Source of the DNA: Rossellomorea sp036867415
Lineage (GTDB): Bacteria > Bacillota > Bacilli > Bacillales > Bacillaceae_B
Assembly (NCBI RefSeq): GCF_036867415.1
Contig: NZ_JBAJHU010000001.1
Span: forward strand, 372,001 to 436,000
Length of the DNA: 64,000 nucleotides
Direction: 5' to 3'
Numbering within the stretch: the stretch's first letter is position 1; the number at the start of each line of letters is the position of its first letter. The position numbers were made by a program, and so were the translations under genes. Below the pieces are notes generated by a model. It did no database searches and was not told where the DNA came from. It saw only the letters and a program-made list of their open reading frames with translations. Below are positions 51,081 to 60,035 of this stretch, piece after piece.

Positions 51081-51956
51081 ATGACAAAAAAGAAGTCGAT
51101 CACATTGTGGAGTATAGTAGGAGGAATGGTCCTCATCGGCGCGCTGCTTGCTGCGTTTGGATTTTCGAAGGAGGAAGTGGTGGCGAAGGTGGGACAGGAG
51201 TCGATCAGTAAAGAGGAATTGTATACGACGCTGGTGGATCAGTATGGGGAAGCCGCCCTGGATACGCTGATTGCTGAAAAGATCGTGGAGCTTGAGAGTG
51301 GCAAGGAAGATATCACCATCAAGGATAGCGAAATTGAAGCCGAGCTGCAAAGCATCAAAGATTCATATGGAGATGAAGATGCATTCAATGAGGCGTTGGC
51401 ATCAAGCGGGTCTAATCTTGATACTGTTAAAAAGAATATAGAATCCTATCTGTTGACGGAAAAATTGCTGAAGGACAGAATCTCCATTTCGGACGATCAA
51501 ATAAACGAGTACTTTGAAGCAAATAAAGACTCGTTCGCTCAAGCAGAACAGGTAGAAGCGAGTCATATTCTTGTGGATGACGAGGAAACGGCAAAAGAAG
51601 TAAAGGACAAGCTTGATAACGGAGGAGATTTTGCAGAGCTTGCTAAAGAATACTCCACTGATACTTCGAATGCAGAATCAGGCGGAGAACTGGGCTTTTT
51701 TGCAAAGGGTGAAATGGTTGCTGAATTTGAGGATAAGGCGTTTGCCATGAAGGCAGGGGAGATCAGTGAGCCTGTCAAGACAGAATTCGGCTACCATATC
51801 ATCAAAGTGACGGATAAAAAAGACGCGAAAGAAGCGGTTCTTGATGATCATAAAGAGGAAATCAAGGACATCCTGTTCGATCAGGCACTTCAAACGGAGT
51901 ACGGGACGTGGCTTGAGGAACAGAAAGAAGAGTACACTATCGACAATCGCTTGTAA
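51081..51956 (+). CDS. prsA: PrsA-like foldase (parvulin-type peptidyl-prolyl isomerase)
   Basis: 291 residues. N-terminal helix 8-27, then a chaperone lobe (VVAKVGQESISKEELYTTLVDQYG), the parvulin domain (about 155-250: ASHILVDDEETAKEVKDKL, ELAKEYSTDTSNAESGGELGFF, FGYHIIKV) and a C-terminal helix. It folds exported proteins at the outer face of the membrane. Ordinary PrsA has a lipobox Cys; here the segment GALLAAFGFS has none, so it is probably anchored by its helix. AAAGGAGAG precedes the ATG. Confidence 0.9.
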   Translation: MTKKKSITLWSIVGGMVLIGALLAAFGFSKEEVVAKVGQESISKEELYTTLVDQYGEAALDTLIAEKIVELESGKEDITIKDSEIEAELQSIKDSYGDEDAFNEALASSGSNLDTVKKNIESYLLTEKLLKDRISISDDQINEYFEANKDSFAQAEQVEASHILVDDEETAKEVKDKLDNGGDFAELAKEYSTDTSNAESGGELGFFAKGEMVAEFEDKAFAMKAGEISEPVKTEFGYHIIKVTDKKDAKEAVLDDHKEEIKDILFDQALQTEYGTWLEEQKEEYTIDNRL

Positions 51957-52097
51957 AGTTAATGAACCGGCAATTGTTTGTTCATAAATCGGCAATAACT
52001 TCTGGAGATAATAATCTTGCACGGAACCGGATCTCGACTTCATTGTCAATTACATAAGTGATTCGGCTGCCGGAGCAGCATAATAGGAGGAAATAAT

Positions 52098-52976
52098 ATG
52101 AATAAGAAAAGAACACTGACGTATGTACTGACAGGTGTATTATCTGTCGGGATCCTCGGGGCTCTTCCAGCCTTCGCCGCTGAAGAGAACACAGCTGATT
52201 CAAACGACTCGGCCGCAGTCGAGAAGCAGAGTGAGAAGGTATTCGGGCATCGCGGAGGCGGACACGGGAAATTCCGACTGGATGAGGAACAATTGAAGGA
52301 AAAGGCAGAAGAGCTTGGAATCGACAGCTCCGACAAGGATTCGCGTGAATTGGCTAAAGAGATCATGGCAGCCGAACTCGAAAAGAGAGCGAAGGAGTTA
52401 GGGATTGAAACGGAAGGGAAAGATCACCGTACCGTGATGGAAGAAATCCGTGGAGCCGAACTTGCTGAAAAAGCAAAAGAACTTGGGATTTCAACAGAAG
52501 GAAAAGAGAAGGCTGACCTGGCTCAAGAGGTAAGGGAAGCGCTGGTTAAAAAAGAAGCAAAAGAGCTTGGGATCGAAACCGATGGCAAAGAGTTGGAAGC
52601 ACTGGCTGATGAAGTGAGAGAAGCTGCATTGGCAATACAGGCGAAGGAACTTGGCATCGAGACGGAAGGAAAAGATCATCATGAAATAATGCAGGAAGTG
52701 TTCGAAGCTTCCGTGCTTAAAGCCGCGAAAGAACTGGGCATAGAATCAGAAGGCAAAACGTCTAAAGAACTGATGGGTGAGATCATGACCGATCATGCCG
52801 ATGAAGCAAAGAAACTGGATTTCTTCCCGTTCAATAAGGAAGAGGGTTTCTTTTTCAAAATTGGCGGTAAGGGCCATCACGGTCCGGGACATGGTAAAGG
52901 ACCTCATGATGGATCTGCACCAGAAGCTGAACAAGGCGATGAACAAGCAGCTGAATCCACAAATGATACGTTATAA
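52098..52976 (+). CDS. secreted protein of six 28-residue repeats with His/Gly-rich flanks
   Basis: 292 residues. Signal peptide, cleavage near AFA-AEEN (27/28). Six tandem repeats each contain AKELGIETEGKD..., with the AKELGI or AEELGI motif starting at residues 70, 98, 126, 154, 182 and 210, exactly 28 apart. Flanks are HRGGGHGKF before and GGKGHHGPGHGKGPHDG after, then an acidic tail. The repeat is a helix-turn-helix-like pattern. His-rich segments could bind metal. I do not know a family. TAGGAGG precedes the ATG; a terminator follows. Confidence 0.8.
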   Translation: MNKKRTLTYVLTGVLSVGILGALPAFAAEENTADSNDSAAVEKQSEKVFGHRGGGHGKFRLDEEQLKEKAEELGIDSSDKDSRELAKEIMAAELEKRAKELGIETEGKDHRTVMEEIRGAELAEKAKELGISTEGKEKADLAQEVREALVKKEAKELGIETDGKELEALADEVREAALAIQAKELGIETEGKDHHEIMQEVFEASVLKAAKELGIESEGKTSKELMGEIMTDHADEAKKLDFFPFNKEEGFFFKIGGKGHHGPGHGKGPHDGSAPEAEQGDEQAAESTNDTL

Positions 52977-52990
52977 GACGAGCCTAACAG

Positions 52991-53020
52991 AAATCCCCGC
53001 CGCGCCGCGGGGATTTTTGG
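52991..53020 (+). terminator. intrinsic terminator
   Basis: Stem AAATCCCCGC / GCGGGGATTT around CGCGCC, with T run, after the repeat-protein gene. Confidence 0.9.
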
Positions 53021-53188
53021 CATTGTTTTAATAGAATCGACAGATAAAAACGTCTATAATTTAGATAGATAGGAATAGAGTCGGGCAATCGATCCCGGTG
53101 TTAAGAAGCGGATCCCCACAGGAAAAGGAACTTTGATTTAACCGACTGGAACCGACCGGGAACACGATTTTTGGAAAGGAAGATGAGG

Positions 53189-53893
53189 ATGAACGTGCTG
53201 GTAGTGGAAGACAATGAAAGTGTCACATCGATGCTTGAGATGTTTTTTATCAAAGAAGGGATTAACGGGGAGTTCGTCCATGACGGGGCTGAAGGCTACA
53301 AGCGTTATAAAGAAGGGGATTGGGATGTCATCATCCTCGACTGGATGCTGCCGGGAATGGACGGCGTCACGATATGCAGGAAGATCAGGGAAGAAAAGTC
53401 GCAGATCCCTGTCATCATGCTGACGGCGAAGGACAGTGAATCCGATCAGGTGCTCGGACTCGAGCTCGGTGCCGACGATTATGTGACCAAGCCCTTCTCA
53501 CCGCTTGCCCTGATGGCAAGGATTCGTGCAGTTGCGCGCCGGTATCAGGGGGAGAAGAGCAGTGCTTCCGGAAATCAGGATGTGACTACAGCCGACTTCC
53601 AGATCAGTAAAGAAACCCGTGAGGTCTTGTTGAAGGGTGTTCCCCTCACCAATCTGACGCCAAAGGAATTTGAATTGCTCTACTATCTTTCACGGCATCC
53701 TCGTCAGGTGTTCTCGAGGGAACAGCTTCTTGAACGGGTATGGGGATATGATTTTTACGGGGATGAACGGACGGTCGATGTCCATATCAAGCGGCTTCGC
53801 AACAAAATCGGCAGCAAGGAAAAGCCGTATCTGCATACGGTCTGGGGAGTAGGTTATAAATTCGATGAGACGGCGGCCGGGGATGAAATTTAG
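53189..53893 (+). CDS. OmpR/PhoB-family response regulator
   Basis: 234 residues. Receiver domain with acidic pair (VVEDNES), phosphoacceptor Asp in IILDWMLPGMDG (near residue 50), Thr in MLTAKDSE and Lys in YVTKPFSP; then a winged-helix C-terminal domain (LTPKEFELLYYLSRHPRQVFSREQLLERVWG; key FELLYYL and RTVDVHIKRLRNKIG). ATG 53183 is close to GGAAAGG, ATG 53189 is better spaced. It overlaps the histidine kinase gene. B. subtilis YclJ is a remembered relative. Confidence 0.92.
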   Translation: MNVLVVEDNESVTSMLEMFFIKEGINGEFVHDGAEGYKRYKEGDWDVIILDWMLPGMDGVTICRKIREEKSQIPVIMLTAKDSESDQVLGLELGADDYVTKPFSPLALMARIRAVARRYQGEKSSASGNQDVTTADFQISKETREVLLKGVPLTNLTPKEFELLYYLSRHPRQVFSREQLLERVWGYDFYGDERTVDVHIKRLRNKIGSKEKPYLHTVWGVGYKFDETAAGDEI

Positions 53894-55286
53894 GTATCTG
53901 TATCAGCTGCTTCTCAGCCATACAACGGTTCTCATCATCGCCTTCTTGATCCTCGGCACCCTGTTTTCCCATTATGTCGAGAATCTTGTTTATGAAAATA
54001 AGGTCACGGAACTGCGGTCGTATGGGGATAAAATTTTATCAGACCTCGAACGGCCGAGTCCGAGACGCCCGCTCTATCTGGAGGAATACAGCAACCTGCT
54101 TCAGGCGAGGAACATCGATTTGATCACGTTTAACAGGCAGGGAGAGGTTTCCTATTCACGGGGCGGGGTGTACCCGCGTATCGAGCTCTCAAAAGAGGAG
54201 TGGCAAAAGATTGAACGCGGGGAAACCGTCCCGCTGAAAAAGGATTTCGGACGTTTTGACCAGGCGGTATCACTTGTCATCATGCCGCGGATCGTCAATG
54301 ATCAACTGGCCGGCGGGCTGATCCTGATTTCCCCGATAAGCGGCACGAGGGAAATGCTGAGTGAAATTAATCAATATCTACTCTATATCGTGCTCCTTGC
54401 ATTGGCGATTTCAGTGTTGATCAGCTTGCTCTTATCAAAGCTGCATGTGAAACGAATCCAGCGAATCAGGGATGCCACATCGCTCGTGTCTTCGGGTCAT
54501 TACGATGTCCGTGTCCCGAGCTCCAACTTTGATGAAATCGGCGATCTCGCTGCAGACTTCAATGAGATGGTCACAAAATTGAAGGCATCCAAAGAGGAAA
54601 TCGACACGCTCGAAAACCGGAGAAGGCAGTTCATGGCCGATGTGTCACACGAACTGAGAACCCCGCTGACAACAATCCGCGGGGTCATCGAAGGGATCAG
54701 GAACGATATGATCCCCGAAGAACAGAAAGAGAAAAGCTTCGGACTCGTCAGCCAGGAAACCAGGCGGCTGATCAGACTGGTGAATGAAAATCTGGATTAT
54801 GAAAAGATCCGCTCCAACCAAATCGCCATCACGAAAGTAACCGTCCCCTTGCTGGATGTATTCGAAGTCATCAAAGAGCAGCTCGATTTGCAGGCAGAAG
54901 AAAAGGGGAACGAAATCAAGGTACTTGCAGATCCAGCTGCAAATGTACACGCCGACTACGACCGGCTGATCCAAATTCTGATCAACATTACGAAAAACAG
55001 CATCCAATTCACCACCGGCGGAACGATCACGCTGAGCGGATCATCCCTTGCCGAAGAAACCGTCATCGAAATTGAAGACACAGGGATAGGCATAGATCCC
55101 GAAGAAATCCAATCGATCTGGCGCAGGTTTTATAAAGCGGACCTGTCGCGGACCAATAATCCATACGGTGAATTCGGCCTCGGACTCTCAATTGTGAAAC
55201 AATTGGTGCTGATGCATGAGGGAACGATTGATGTGTTTAGTGAGAAGGGCAGCGGGACCCGTTTTTTGATTCGGCTGCCCTTGTAG
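53883..55286 (+). CDS. sensor histidine kinase (YclK-like)
   Basis: 467 residues, close to YclK length. Helix 1 (about 10-28), an extracellular domain of about 130 residues, helix 2 (about 165-187), HAMP (RIQRIRDATSLVSSGHYDVRV), His256 in DVSHELRTPL, and HATPase (ITKNSIQFT, DTGIGI, GEFGLGLSI). It pairs with the preceding regulator, overlapping by 11 bases. The N-terminus MKFRYLYQLLLSH resembles YclK. The signal is unknown; the neighbouring htrA-prsA-repeat-protein genes suggest envelope stress, which is inference. Confidence 0.9.
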   Translation: MKFRYLYQLLLSHTTVLIIAFLILGTLFSHYVENLVYENKVTELRSYGDKILSDLERPSPRRPLYLEEYSNLLQARNIDLITFNRQGEVSYSRGGVYPRIELSKEEWQKIERGETVPLKKDFGRFDQAVSLVIMPRIVNDQLAGGLILISPISGTREMLSEINQYLLYIVLLALAISVLISLLLSKLHVKRIQRIRDATSLVSSGHYDVRVPSSNFDEIGDLAADFNEMVTKLKASKEEIDTLENRRRQFMADVSHELRTPLTTIRGVIEGIRNDMIPEEQKEKSFGLVSQETRRLIRLVNENLDYEKIRSNQIAITKVTVPLLDVFEVIKEQLDLQAEEKGNEIKVLADPAANVHADYDRLIQILINITKNSIQFTTGGTITLSGSSLAEETVIEIEDTGIGIDPEEIQSIWRRFYKADLSRTNNPYGEFGLGLSIVKQLVLMHEGTIDVFSEKGSGTRFLIRLPL

Positions 55287-55360
55287 GAACGAGACCGGTG
55301 TCAGCCCCAATCTTGTCGGGATTAGTGCTTCTTTATGAAACAGAGGAAATTTAGCATAAT

Positions 55361-55400
55361 TAAATCCCCACCTTCAAACAAAGGCGGGGATTTAAATACT
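55361..55400. terminator. bidirectional terminator after the two-component system
   Basis: Stem TAAATCCCC / GGGGATTTA with inner CTT/AAG, T-rich on both strands, between the convergent kinase and membrane-protein genes. Confidence 0.82.
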
Positions 55401-55483
55401 TCTTTTCAAAAACTGGTCTGTACATGGATCTCTCATGAACAAATTGTCAATATATTGTCTGCAAACGTGGTTTTTCGCTCAAT

Positions 55484-55948
55484 CTAGCACTGCTTTTTGT
55501 TTAATATTACTTTAATAGAAAACCCAATTAACAATCCAGGAATGACACACAGCATTGGAAACCACACCGACCCCAATACTATCCCGAATACTTTCGCTTG
55601 TGCTGAATACATAATTCCTACAGTCACCAGGAATGCGGAACAAACGAAGGGAAGATACGAATAAGGTTTTTTTCCTCCACCTGCATCTTTAAAGCCATCC
55701 CACATCGCAAAGAAGTATAAACAGGGATAAAACATAAGCCACTGATAATTTGTATGTGAAACAGCATCCTCTATATTTCCAATAAAACTCAAGCGGATGA
55801 TTTCATTAAAGTTTGCCATAACGTTTATAACAAACTCCAATCCAACAAATAACAGTCCTTTTAAAAGCCGTCCATTTAATAGTTGTGAAAAACCAGGCAG
55901 GGCAATACTCCATAAAATACTCTCAGTTATCTTATCCTTTTTTTCCAT
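55484..55948 (-). CDS. membrane protein, unknown
   Basis: 154 residues, four or five helices. Start ESILWSIALPGFSQLLNGRLLKGLLF is like other small Bacillus proteins whose GxGQxxNG motif is common to DUF5683/TM2-like proteins. It lies nine bases after the DUF3231 gene and is probably cotranscribed with it. Function unknown. The ATG follows GAGGAT only closely. Confidence 0.65.
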   Translation of the reverse strand: MEKKDKITESILWSIALPGFSQLLNGRLLKGLLFVGLEFVINVMANFNEIIRLSFIGNIEDAVSHTNYQWLMFYPCLYFFAMWDGFKDAGGGKKPYSYLPFVCSAFLVTVGIMYSAQAKVFGIVLGSVWFPMLCVIPGLLIGFSIKVILNKKQC

Positions 55949-55957
55949 ATCCTCACA

Positions 55958-56968
55958 TCATTTATTTTTTGCCAAGTCAGTATGATCTGTGGCTAGTGGG
56001 GGCTGTTCCATCCACTCATTTTCTATTAGTAGATTCATGCCGTCTTCAGCTAACAGTCCAATTTCTGTAATCATTTTTGCGTAATTCGCCGCTAAATCCC
56101 TTCGTTGGCTTATTGCCATTGCCTCACCGTAATAACCAATAGCAGAAGAGAGCAGTGATGTTATATGAAACACCATAAGTTTATCTGAAAAAGGAGAAAT
56201 GGTTGAATCCGTCACCTCTGACTCAAATGTCCTGGGAATGTGTAAATTATCTTCAATTAACATAGAAGATAGTATTTTAAAGTGCTCGTTGCAAAGCTGT
56301 CTGGATCTTTCCATATAATTCCTGACTTCCTTCGATTTAGCCACTTGACTGAAGGCTAATTCAAGGACAGTCTTTACCATTGTTTTCTGCAAATTAAGAT
56401 AGGTACCACTTATTTCTACTGCACTTATAGGTCTGCGTTTTCCCAGCCATCCTGTTAAAAAATTTTGTTTCTTTATAAATTCAACTTTCTGGTGATTGTT
56501 AAAACTGGGTGGTTTACTTATTATTCCTTTTTCTGTAAGAACTTTAGTGGACCTGTCATACAATTCCAACGTTTCGGAAATAACACCAATAAAGTATTTC
56601 CTCTGATCTTCCCGAGTGACATTGCCTATTGCACCTGCGTATCTGGTCAATCCGTGAATCGACATGATATGAAGGTAAACAATGATGTAGGTATCAGTAA
56701 ACAAAGGTGGTGCTTCTACGGTAACATCTTCTTCTGTAAATCCCTTTGGTATTGGATACCCATCTGTTGTTAAAAATTCTTCAACTATTTGAAGGTGTCT
56801 TTCCGTTAGTTCAAGGGCATATTGAAGCACCTGAATAATGTCTGTATCCTGAACAAAATTAAGAAAATAGCGAAACATACAGCGTGCTAAACTATCATTC
56901 ACATATTGAGTCCAAAGGTTTGCGAGTTCTGATGCACTTATCTTGGTTTGATGGTTGCTGTTTTCCAT
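55958..56968 (-). CDS. DUF3231 family protein
   Basis: 336 residues of two related four-helix units, each with a YGEAM/GLTRYAG-type turn: first half with LTERHLQIVEEFLTTDGYPIPKGFT, second with EHFKILSSMLIEDNLHIPRTFES. This is the DUF3231 pattern, common in spore formers, thought to be ferritin-like. Possibly sporulation-related; this is not shown by sequence. GGAGG precedes the ATG. Confidence 0.9.
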   Translation of the reverse strand: MENSNHQTKISASELANLWTQYVNDSLARCMFRYFLNFVQDTDIIQVLQYALELTERHLQIVEEFLTTDGYPIPKGFTEEDVTVEAPPLFTDTYIIVYLHIMSIHGLTRYAGAIGNVTREDQRKYFIGVISETLELYDRSTKVLTEKGIISKPPSFNNHQKVEFIKKQNFLTGWLGKRRPISAVEISGTYLNLQKTMVKTVLELAFSQVAKSKEVRNYMERSRQLCNEHFKILSSMLIEDNLHIPRTFESEVTDSTISPFSDKLMVFHITSLLSSAIGYYGEAMAISQRRDLAANYAKMITEIGLLAEDGMNLLIENEWMEQPPLATDHTDLAKNK

Positions 56969-57038
56969 TTAAATACCTCCATAATATGTCTAAAATAGTT
57001 TATCCCAATGGACCATTTTTATAAGAACAGGAGAACAA

Positions 57039-57072
57039 AAAACCCAACTTTGCATTATGCAAAGTTGGGTTT
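57039..57072. terminator. bidirectional terminator
   Basis: A nearly perfect 16-base palindrome AAACCCAACTTTGCAT / ATGCAAAGTTGGGTTT with one central base, T and A runs on the sides. It lies between two minus-strand genes, ending the lyase transcript. Confidence 0.92.
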
Positions 57073-57109
57073 GTCGACAAATTGAAGAGGCTCAAATGTG
57101 TTTTAAAAA

Positions 57110-57994
57110 TTAACAAATACCCGCTTTCAACAGCATCCCATCAAGTGAACGACCCATAACGTCTTCCAACCATTTTGAGGTTTCCAGGAGTGTTTCCAGA
57201 TCTGTATTCGTCGCTACGTTCATGCCGTGAAACATATTGACCATATCTTCCGTACACACATTCCCCACTGCTTTTGGCGCGAATGGGCAGCCGCCCATTC
57301 CGGCAATGGAGGAATCAAATCTTCGAACGCCTGCTTGATAGCCAGCGAGCGTATTCGCCAGACCGAGTCCCCGGGTATTATGAAAATGAAGACCCAAAGC
57401 CAGGTCTTTGCCAAATGTATCTTTAAATGTCTGGACCACTGTCTGAACCTGGCTGGGATTTGCCATCCCCGTTGTATCCGCAAGGGTTATCTCTGTACAG
57501 CCGGCTTTTAAAAATTCTTCTGCTGCAAATAGTACTTTATCGAGAGAAACTTCACCTTCAAATGGACAGCCGAATACAGTTCCCAGTACGCCGGCGGCCT
57601 TTTTATTTGCAAGGATACCTTCTTTGATGACATCACTTAATTCAGAGACTGCATGATCAACTGTTCGTTTCGCATTGCGCAGATTGAATGTGTCACTCGT
57701 TGTGGTGACAACGTGCAAATAATCAATTTCTGTTTGAAGAGCACGGTTGAGACCTGACCTGCTGAGGACGAGGCCGCCATATCGAACACCTTTATCCTTT
57801 GGGAGTTGTTTGAGGACCTCTTCTGCGTCAGCCATTTGAGGCACGACTTTCGGATTCACAAATGAAACGGCTTCAATGTTCTTAATTCCTGCATCAATCA
57901 ACCGATTTACCAGCTCGATTTTTTCTTCTGTCGTGACCAGTTTGCACTCATTCTGCAGGCCATCGCGTGGACCGACTTCACTAATCTCAATCAT
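57110..57994 (-). CDS. HMG-CoA lyase-family acyl-CoA lyase
   Basis: 294 residues. Motifs of hydroxymethylglutaryl-CoA lyase: EVGPRDGLQNE (metal-binding Asp), LHFHNTRGLGLAN (metal-binding His pair) and GMGGCPFAP (catalytic Cys loop), ending SLDGMLLKAG. It splits a 3-hydroxy-3-methyl acyl-CoA to acetyl-CoA plus an oxo acid. In this cluster the substrate may be citramalyl-CoA or HMG-CoA. ATG 57994 follows GGGAGGAAG; it comes 17 bases after the GntR stop, so they share an operon. Confidence 0.88.
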   Translation of the reverse strand: MIEISEVGPRDGLQNECKLVTTEEKIELVNRLIDAGIKNIEAVSFVNPKVVPQMADAEEVLKQLPKDKGVRYGGLVLSRSGLNRALQTEIDYLHVVTTTSDTFNLRNAKRTVDHAVSELSDVIKEGILANKKAAGVLGTVFGCPFEGEVSLDKVLFAAEEFLKAGCTEITLADTTGMANPSQVQTVVQTFKDTFGKDLALGLHFHNTRGLGLANTLAGYQAGVRRFDSSIAGMGGCPFAPKAVGNVCTEDMVNMFHGMNVATNTDLETLLETSKWLEDVMGRSLDGMLLKAGIC

Positions 57995-58011
57995 AACTCT
58001 TCCTCCCTTTA

Positions 58012-58659
58012 TCAACTATTTTTTATGTCTTCTAAATGCTTCAATACATGGTCGCGGCCCTGATAAATATGTTCATGCATGGCGATTTTCGCCCGTTCAG
58101 GCTCCTTGTTCCGGATGGCTTGCAGTATCGTTTTGTGAACCTCCAATGATTGCTTCAGCTGGTAGTCGTTATACCAATAAAAGGATCTGTAGACAATCGG
58201 GACCACGACGACTTTTGATAGATGGAAATGTATATGGGCATTATTAGCCGCATGAATGATGACTTCGTGGAATCGTTGATTGACAGCGACGATTTCTTTA
58301 ATGCTGTCCATATCAGATTGAACATGTTCTTCGATCACTTGCTCATACACAATGTTCGCTGCTTCCATTTGCTCAAGGTCCGCTTTTGTTCTGTAGATGG
58401 CAGCCTGACTCGCTGCATATCCCTCCAGGATGGTACGCAGATCGTAAATTTGGCGGATGTCTTCCGTAGTGAAGTTCCTGACGCTGACTCCCCGTTTTAG
58501 GGGCACGACCAGACCGTCTGCTTCCAGATGTTTTATGGCCTCCCTGATGGGGGTTCTGCTCAAGTTTAATTCCTTTGCGAGAAATTCTTCCCCCAATCTC
58601 ATACCAGGTTCGAACTTTCCATCTATGATGGCACCTTTAATGTATTCGTATGCATCCAT
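58012..58659 (-). CDS. GntR-family (FadR/FCD-type) regulator
   Basis: 215 residues. Winged helix (KELNLSRTPIREAIKHLEADGLVV) at about 28-52, then an all-helical FCD ligand domain with the metal-binding His residues (HEVIIHAANN; LEVHKTIL; AMHEHI). It controls the divergent catabolic operon, most likely as a repressor released by the substrate. Three identical palindromes lie between it and the CoA-transferase gene. Ribosome site GAGGTG. Confidence 0.93.
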   Translation of the reverse strand: MDAYEYIKGAIIDGKFEPGMRLGEEFLAKELNLSRTPIREAIKHLEADGLVVPLKRGVSVRNFTTEDIRQIYDLRTILEGYAASQAAIYRTKADLEQMEAANIVYEQVIEEHVQSDMDSIKEIVAVNQRFHEVIIHAANNAHIHFHLSKVVVVPIVYRSFYWYNDYQLKQSLEVHKTILQAIRNKEPERAKIAMHEHIYQGRDHVLKHLEDIKNS

Positions 58660-58677
58660 AACAACACCTCGTATTCA

Positions 58678-58687
58678 TTGTATACAA
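58678..58687. promoter_or_regulatory. TTGTATACAA operator near the GntR start
   Basis: A perfect 10-base palindrome, 19 bases upstream of the GntR start codon; identical to the two sites at 58761 and 58781. FCD-type regulators commonly bind TNGTATACAN-like sites, so this is probably autoregulation. Confidence 0.8.
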
Positions 58688-58752
58688 ACGTAAAATAAAA
58701 TACAATATTTTTCCTTTGAAAGCGATTAATTACCTATTTTTTTAATATGTTA

Positions 58753-58790
58753 TTGACTTGTTGTATACAAGAGTATAAATTTGTATACAA
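58753..58790 (+). promoter_or_regulatory. CoA-transferase promoter with two TTGTATACAA operators
   Basis: TTGACT (58753-58758) is a likely -35 and TATAAA (58774-58779) a -10. Perfect TTGTATACAA palindromes at 58761-58770 and 58781-58790 (20 bases apart) lie in the spacer and just after the -10, so a bound GntR protein would block polymerase. All three copies in this intergenic region are identical. Confidence 0.78.
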
Positions 58791-58821
58791 GATTAAGAAA
58801 ATTCAAACAGGAGGGATCGAA

Positions 58822-60024
58822 TTGGCTGAACATACGCTACCTTTAGAAGGGTTAAGAGTCATCGAACTTGGAACATTGCTGGCAGGGCCATTCAGTGGAC
58901 GGCTGCTGGCTGACTTTGGAGCAGAAGTCATTAAAGTGGAACCACCTGGAAAAGCCGATCCGATGAGAAATTGGGGGAAATCCAAAGATGGAATCGGCCT
59001 ATGGTGGCCGATCCAATCAAGGAATAAAAAATCAGTGACCTTGAATCTGCGGGAAGAAAAAGGCCAGAACCTTTTGAAAGAATTGGTTAAACAGGCAGAC
59101 ATCGTCATTGAGAATTTCAGACCGGGAACGATGGAAAAATGGAATCTCTCTTATGAAGAATTGTCTGAAATCAATCCTAAATTGATCATGGTCCGCACAT
59201 CCGGGTTCGGACAGACCGGCCCCTACAAGGACCGGGCTGGATTCGGCAGTGTGGGGGAAGCGATGGGGGGATTGAGGAATGTAACAGGATTTAAAGATCG
59301 GCCGCCATCCAGAATCGGGGTCTCGGTCGGGGATACGCTTACGGCTTTGTTTGCCACCATTGGATGCCTTGTCGCTGTTCATGAGAGAACGAAATCCGGT
59401 AAGGGTCAGGTCGTCGATACGGCTCTCTATGAATCTGTCTTTTCCATCATGGAAAGCTTGATACCGGATTACCTGCTTGCAGGCTATATCCGCGAGAGAA
59501 TGGGTAATATTTTGCCAGGAGTCGCTCCTTCTAATATTTATTTCACCCTGGATAAAACGTACATCGTTATTGGTGCCAATGCCGATGGAGTGTTTAAACG
59601 GTTATGTGAAGCTATGGGCCAGCCTGAATTGGGAGAGGATCCACGATTTTCTACCCATCATGCCAGAGGAGAAAATATGAAACTGCTGGATTCTTTAATC
59701 GAGGAATGGACGAAATCCCTCAATGCTCAGGATGCCCTTAAGATCCTTGAAGATAAGGGGGTGCCTTCCGGATTGATTTACACTGCAAAGGAAATATTGG
59801 AGGACCCTCACTATAAAGAAAGAGAAATGATCATCAATGTGGAACACCCTGAGCTGGGCGAATTTCCGATGCCGGGCGTTGTGCCAAAACTGAGCCGTAC
59901 TCCCGGGAAGGTCAAGGAAGCAGGTGCAGAACGGATGGGTAAGCACAATGAAGAGATTTATATACAGTTATTAGGTCTAAAGGAAGAACAATTAAAAGAG
60001 TTGGAGAATGAGAATATCGTATAG
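58822..60024 (+). CDS. class III (CaiB/BaiF-type) CoA-transferase
   Basis: 400 residues. N-terminal LEGLRVIELGTLLAGPFSGRLLADFGAEVIKVE and PPGKADPMRN, catalytic Asp in SVGDTLTA (near residue 174), QSRNKKSVTLNL and GQVVDTALYESVFSIME. It moves CoA between acids, for example succinyl-CoA to citramalate or itaconate. TTG 58822 is the start, with AGGAGGGATCGAA upstream; the frame opens earlier at 58747. It is the first gene after the GntR-controlled promoter. Confidence 0.92.
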   Translation: MAEHTLPLEGLRVIELGTLLAGPFSGRLLADFGAEVIKVEPPGKADPMRNWGKSKDGIGLWWPIQSRNKKSVTLNLREEKGQNLLKELVKQADIVIENFRPGTMEKWNLSYEELSEINPKLIMVRTSGFGQTGPYKDRAGFGSVGEAMGGLRNVTGFKDRPPSRIGVSVGDTLTALFATIGCLVAVHERTKSGKGQVVDTALYESVFSIMESLIPDYLLAGYIRERMGNILPGVAPSNIYFTLDKTYIVIGANADGVFKRLCEAMGQPELGEDPRFSTHHARGENMKLLDSLIEEWTKSLNAQDALKILEDKGVPSGLIYTAKEILEDPHYKEREMIINVEHPELGEFPMPGVVPKLSRTPGKVKEAGAERMGKHNEEIYIQLLGLKEEQLKELENENIV

Positions 60025-60035
60025 GGGGAAGAAAG

